Assembly: GCF_030506325.1 (NCBI RefSeq)
Contig: NZ_CP120683.1
Span: 5,283,001-5,347,000 of the forward strand
DNA from: Tunicatimonas pelagia
GTDB taxonomy: Bacteria; Bacteroidota; Bacteroidia; Cytophagales; Cyclobacteriaceae
DNA: 64,000 nucleotides
Reading direction: 5' to 3'
Below the pieces are notes generated by a model. That model had not been told where the DNA came from, made no database searches, and saw only the letters and a program-made list of their open reading frames with translations. Each line of letters begins with the position of its first letter. Position 1 is the stretch's first letter. Position numbers and translations under genes: made by a program. Shown here piece after piece: positions 62,009-64,000 of this stretch.

Positions 62009-63604
62009 TTACCTAGCATCCCACCATAGTCGGGTGGTTCCGTTATCGGGCCCACCTAATTTACCGCTGATGGCTTCCTCTACAGCGGCTCCGTTGGTTG
62101 TAAATTCACCATCCACATATGTCACCCGGCGGGGTACCGTATTCACCGGAATGGTCGAATTGTCAGTGTTCAGGCGGTTGTAAAACGTTGGGTAGCCTGT
62201 TCTTCTTTTTTCGGCCCACGCCTCTTGAGAGTTAGGGTAAAGTGATATCCACTTTTGCGTAATAATCTGCTCAAGCTGCTCTTCGGTGCTGCCTCCAGTA
62301 TTAAAAGCAACAGGCACCTGCGAAGGAGCCGGGTCAGTTCCGTTGTAAGAAGCAGGGGTGTTCGTGCTTTCTACGTAGGAGTTTCCAGACAAATTATTTC
62401 CGTTTAAGCCGTATTCAACGTGCGAAGCAACAATACCTTGTTCGTAGAAATCCTGAGCAGTTCCTCCCCCCATATTCCAACCTTCCAGTGCGCCCTCGGC
62501 TCGTAAGAAGAAAGATTCAGCCGCGTTCATCGCTACGTATTCAGGTCCGGGTGCGCCTGCCACAGTGTAGGCCGGAGCCATGTCGGAAGCAACAGCGTTG
62601 AAGTTGGTGCCTTGCTTATCCACTTTAGACTGCCCATTTCGCATACCTTCAAAAGGGAATTCTACCCCTGCGGGATCATCAGTAGGATCGGGTTCGGCTG
62701 CCGGGGCCGCGTAGAACTGCATTCGGGGATCTTCGTAACCTTTAAGAATACTTTCCATATCGGCACTCATCCGAAATTCACCCCACTGGGTAATGGTATT
62801 ATAGGGATTTCTGAAGTCGGGGTTCGTTTCTATAATAGCATTATCGCCGTTTTCCTCGATGAACTGACCAAGTACTGCTGCTTTTTCTGCTTCGGTCTGA
62901 CTCAAAGTGGGGTCAACGTACTTTACTCGCATAGCCAAACGCAAACGTAATGTGTTGGCAAATTTTAACCATTGGTCGGCATCACCCCCGTACACTAAGT
63001 CATTTCCGGCTAAGAAAGAGGTTGCCCCCTCGTTACTTTGCAGCACCGAAATTGCTTCGTCTAACGTAGCAAAGAAATCCCGGTAGATGTCTTCCTGCGA
63101 ATCGTAGGCTACGGATAGTTCTCCGTTACCAAACTCCGAGTAGGGAATAGGCCCCCAGTAGTCAGTAACCCGGTGGTATGACCATACCCGCCACACTTTC
63201 ATCATAGCATTTTCCAGCGGAAGGTCGTTGTCTGCTGCAAAGTCTTCCGCAAATTTAATCTGCGGGGCAGCGCTAGCATAAAAATAGTTAAACGCCCCAT
63301 TGAGCCATCCGCCTACTAAAATAAATTTATCCGAATCAAAATTAGGGGCAGTAGTGGCAAAGTACCCGCCGTAAATATCGGAGAACAATGATTGAGTAAG
63401 TTGGAAAGGCCCCCGGGCAGGGTCACCCAAGAAGGCCGGAGTGTACTGCGCCGCCTTCACGATTCCCCCGAACTCACTTTGCGATAGATTATCTACCGTC
63501 AGGTTCTTAGGGTCAGTGTTGAGTTCGGTGAAATCATCGGTACAGCTATTGGCCACCAGAATGATGGACAAAGCGGTTAGAAATAATATACTACGTTTCA
63601 TCAT
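62009..63604 (-). CDS. SusD/RagB-family nutrient-binding outer-membrane lipoprotein
   Basis: 531 residues, lipobox ANSC at residues 18-21. The SusD pattern is clear: FTELNTDPKNLTVDNLSQSE at the N-terminus, VWRVWSYHRVTDYWGPIPYS, GDADQWLKFANTLRLRLAMR and IITQKWISLYPNSQEAWAEK. It forms the lid of a SusC transporter (partner at 63619) and binds a glycan or peptide outside the cell. Members of this subgroup (SusD/RagB, SusD-like_2) are common in marine Bacteroidota. Confidence 0.96.
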   Translation of the reverse strand: MMKRSILFLTALSIILVANSCTDDFTELNTDPKNLTVDNLSQSEFGGIVKAAQYTPAFLGDPARGPFQLTQSLFSDIYGGYFATTAPNFDSDKFILVGGWLNGAFNYFYASAAPQIKFAEDFAADNDLPLENAMMKVWRVWSYHRVTDYWGPIPYSEFGNGELSVAYDSQEDIYRDFFATLDEAISVLQSNEGATSFLAGNDLVYGGDADQWLKFANTLRLRLAMRVKYVDPTLSQTEAEKAAVLGQFIEENGDNAIIETNPDFRNPYNTITQWGEFRMSADMESILKGYEDPRMQFYAAPAAEPDPTDDPAGVEFPFEGMRNGQSKVDKQGTNFNAVASDMAPAYTVAGAPGPEYVAMNAAESFFLRAEGALEGWNMGGGTAQDFYEQGIVASHVEYGLNGNNLSGNSYVESTNTPASYNGTDPAPSQVPVAFNTGGSTEEQLEQIITQKWISLYPNSQEAWAEKRRTGYPTFYNRLNTDNSTIPVNTVPRRVTYVDGEFTTNGAAVEEAISGKLGGPDNGTTRLWWDAR

Positions 63605-63618
63605 ACTACTACTTAAAA

Positions 63619-64000
63619 TTAAAATCCAAGATTTACTGATACTCCGAAGCTACGGGTGGTAGGTGGGGCAAAGGAATTTAAGCCTTCTGCGTTGTTATCT
63701 ACCGACTGCACTGCTTCGGGGTCAAAATATTCTGTTTTATTAGTAATAAAGAATAAATTTCTTCCTACCAACGAGACACTGGCACTGCGGAACGGAAGCC
63801 GTTCTAATGCGCTTTGGGGCAAACTGTAACTAAACGCCAGTTCCCGTAGGCGAATGTTAGAAGCATCACGAACAAAAGCTTCCCCTACTGGAGCGTTTCT
63901 ACCGCCCAATCGGTTCCATAGATCCTCAGCATTTACCTCAATATTATTGGGAGTCTCGGTAGGGTTTCCGTCAGTATCCACTAAGACAGCACTTTCACCA
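63619..64000 (-). CDS. SusC/RagA-type TonB-dependent outer membrane receptor, C-terminal end
   Basis: At least the last ~127 residues; the gene runs off the right edge and its start is outside. The barrel end is typical: RDASNIRLRELAFSYSLPQS, VSLVGRNLFFITNKTEYFDP and the final FAPPTTRSFGVSVNLGF. It pairs with the SusD gene 14 bp downstream on the minus strand. Confidence 0.95.
   Translation of the reverse strand, partial: GESAVLVDTDGNPTETPNNIEVNAEDLWNRLGGRNAPVGEAFVRDASNIRLRELAFSYSLPQSALERLPFRSASVSLVGRNLFFITNKTEYFDPEAVQSVDNNAEGLNSFAPPTTRSFGVSVNLGF

Noticed and set aside
61935-62009. 25-codon N-terminal extension of the VCBS protein
   Set aside because: It crosses the susD terminator hairpin and precedes a perfect lipoprotein signal at 61934.

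Overview
The window comes from a Bacteroidota chromosome, most likely a free-living and probably marine member of the Cytophagales. The evidence is a type IX secretion/gliding cluster in the order porP-gldK-gldL-gldM-gldN, a SusC/SusD pair, a very long amidophosphoribosyltransferase, the lipoprotein signals, and TTG-N17-TAnnTTTG promoters. Base composition is moderate and fairly even, with AT-richer patches around 26.5-28.2 kb and around the toxin-antitoxin remnants.

Layout. 0-5 kb: T9SS motor/core genes. 5-13.7 kb: housekeeping and small metabolic genes (uvrC, a YggS-type PLP protein, recR, clpS, a sodium:solute symporter, an ArsR-type regulator, a siroheme-synthesis protein). 13.7-18.9 kb: a patch with a broken vapC, a cyclophilin, a GMC oxidoreductase with its small subunit, an intact MntA/HepT-type pair, a truncated DUF433 gene and an orphan antitoxin-like gene. 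18.9-24.4 kb: amidophosphoribosyltransferase, then nuoM and nuoN, with no other nuo gene beside them. 24.6-34.1 kb: an ebo cluster (eboA, B, C, D, E, F) split by five unrelated small genes that include a CcbP-like calcium-binding protein. 35-37.3 kb: an oligopeptidase-B-like S9 peptidase. 37.3-44.3 kb: a mycosporine-like amino acid (MAA) locus, with a glycosyltransferase-like DUF6492 gene and a sugar-phosphate cyclase (mysA-like) on the minus strand, divergent from O-methyltransferase (mysB), ATP-grasp (mysC) and D-Ala-D-Ala-ligase-like (mysD) genes. 44.4-50.7 kb: a Xre/RES toxin-antitoxin pair, a serine hydrolase, a membrane AraC regulator, a TauD-type dioxygenase with a HAD-like protein lacking its catalytic aspartates, and rlmN. 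50.9-56.8 kb: small lipoproteins, MscS, a PagL-like deacylase and TRAP permeases. 57-64 kb: sulfatase, VCBS/ASPIC protein, SusD, and SusC running off the end.

Main point: a complete-looking MAA sunscreen pathway lies directly beside an ebo cluster. In Nostoc punctiforme the ebo cluster is needed to move the precursor of another sunscreen, scytonemin, to the periplasm. The shared neighbourhood suggests that the two modules make and place a UV-absorbing compound in a non-photosynthetic gliding bacterium. That functional link is inference.

The same region is full of 7-bp repeats. One class is degenerate AATGAnn heptamers, often as a forward array followed by an inverted array, and these arrays contain the start or stop codons of several genes. 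The other class is perfect GGAGACC arrays (7 and 17 copies). A 169-bp palindromic MITE-like element with perfect 16-bp ends lies between the ebo and MAA loci, and a second repeat pair splits nuoM from nuoN. No tRNA, rRNA or CRISPR array was seen.
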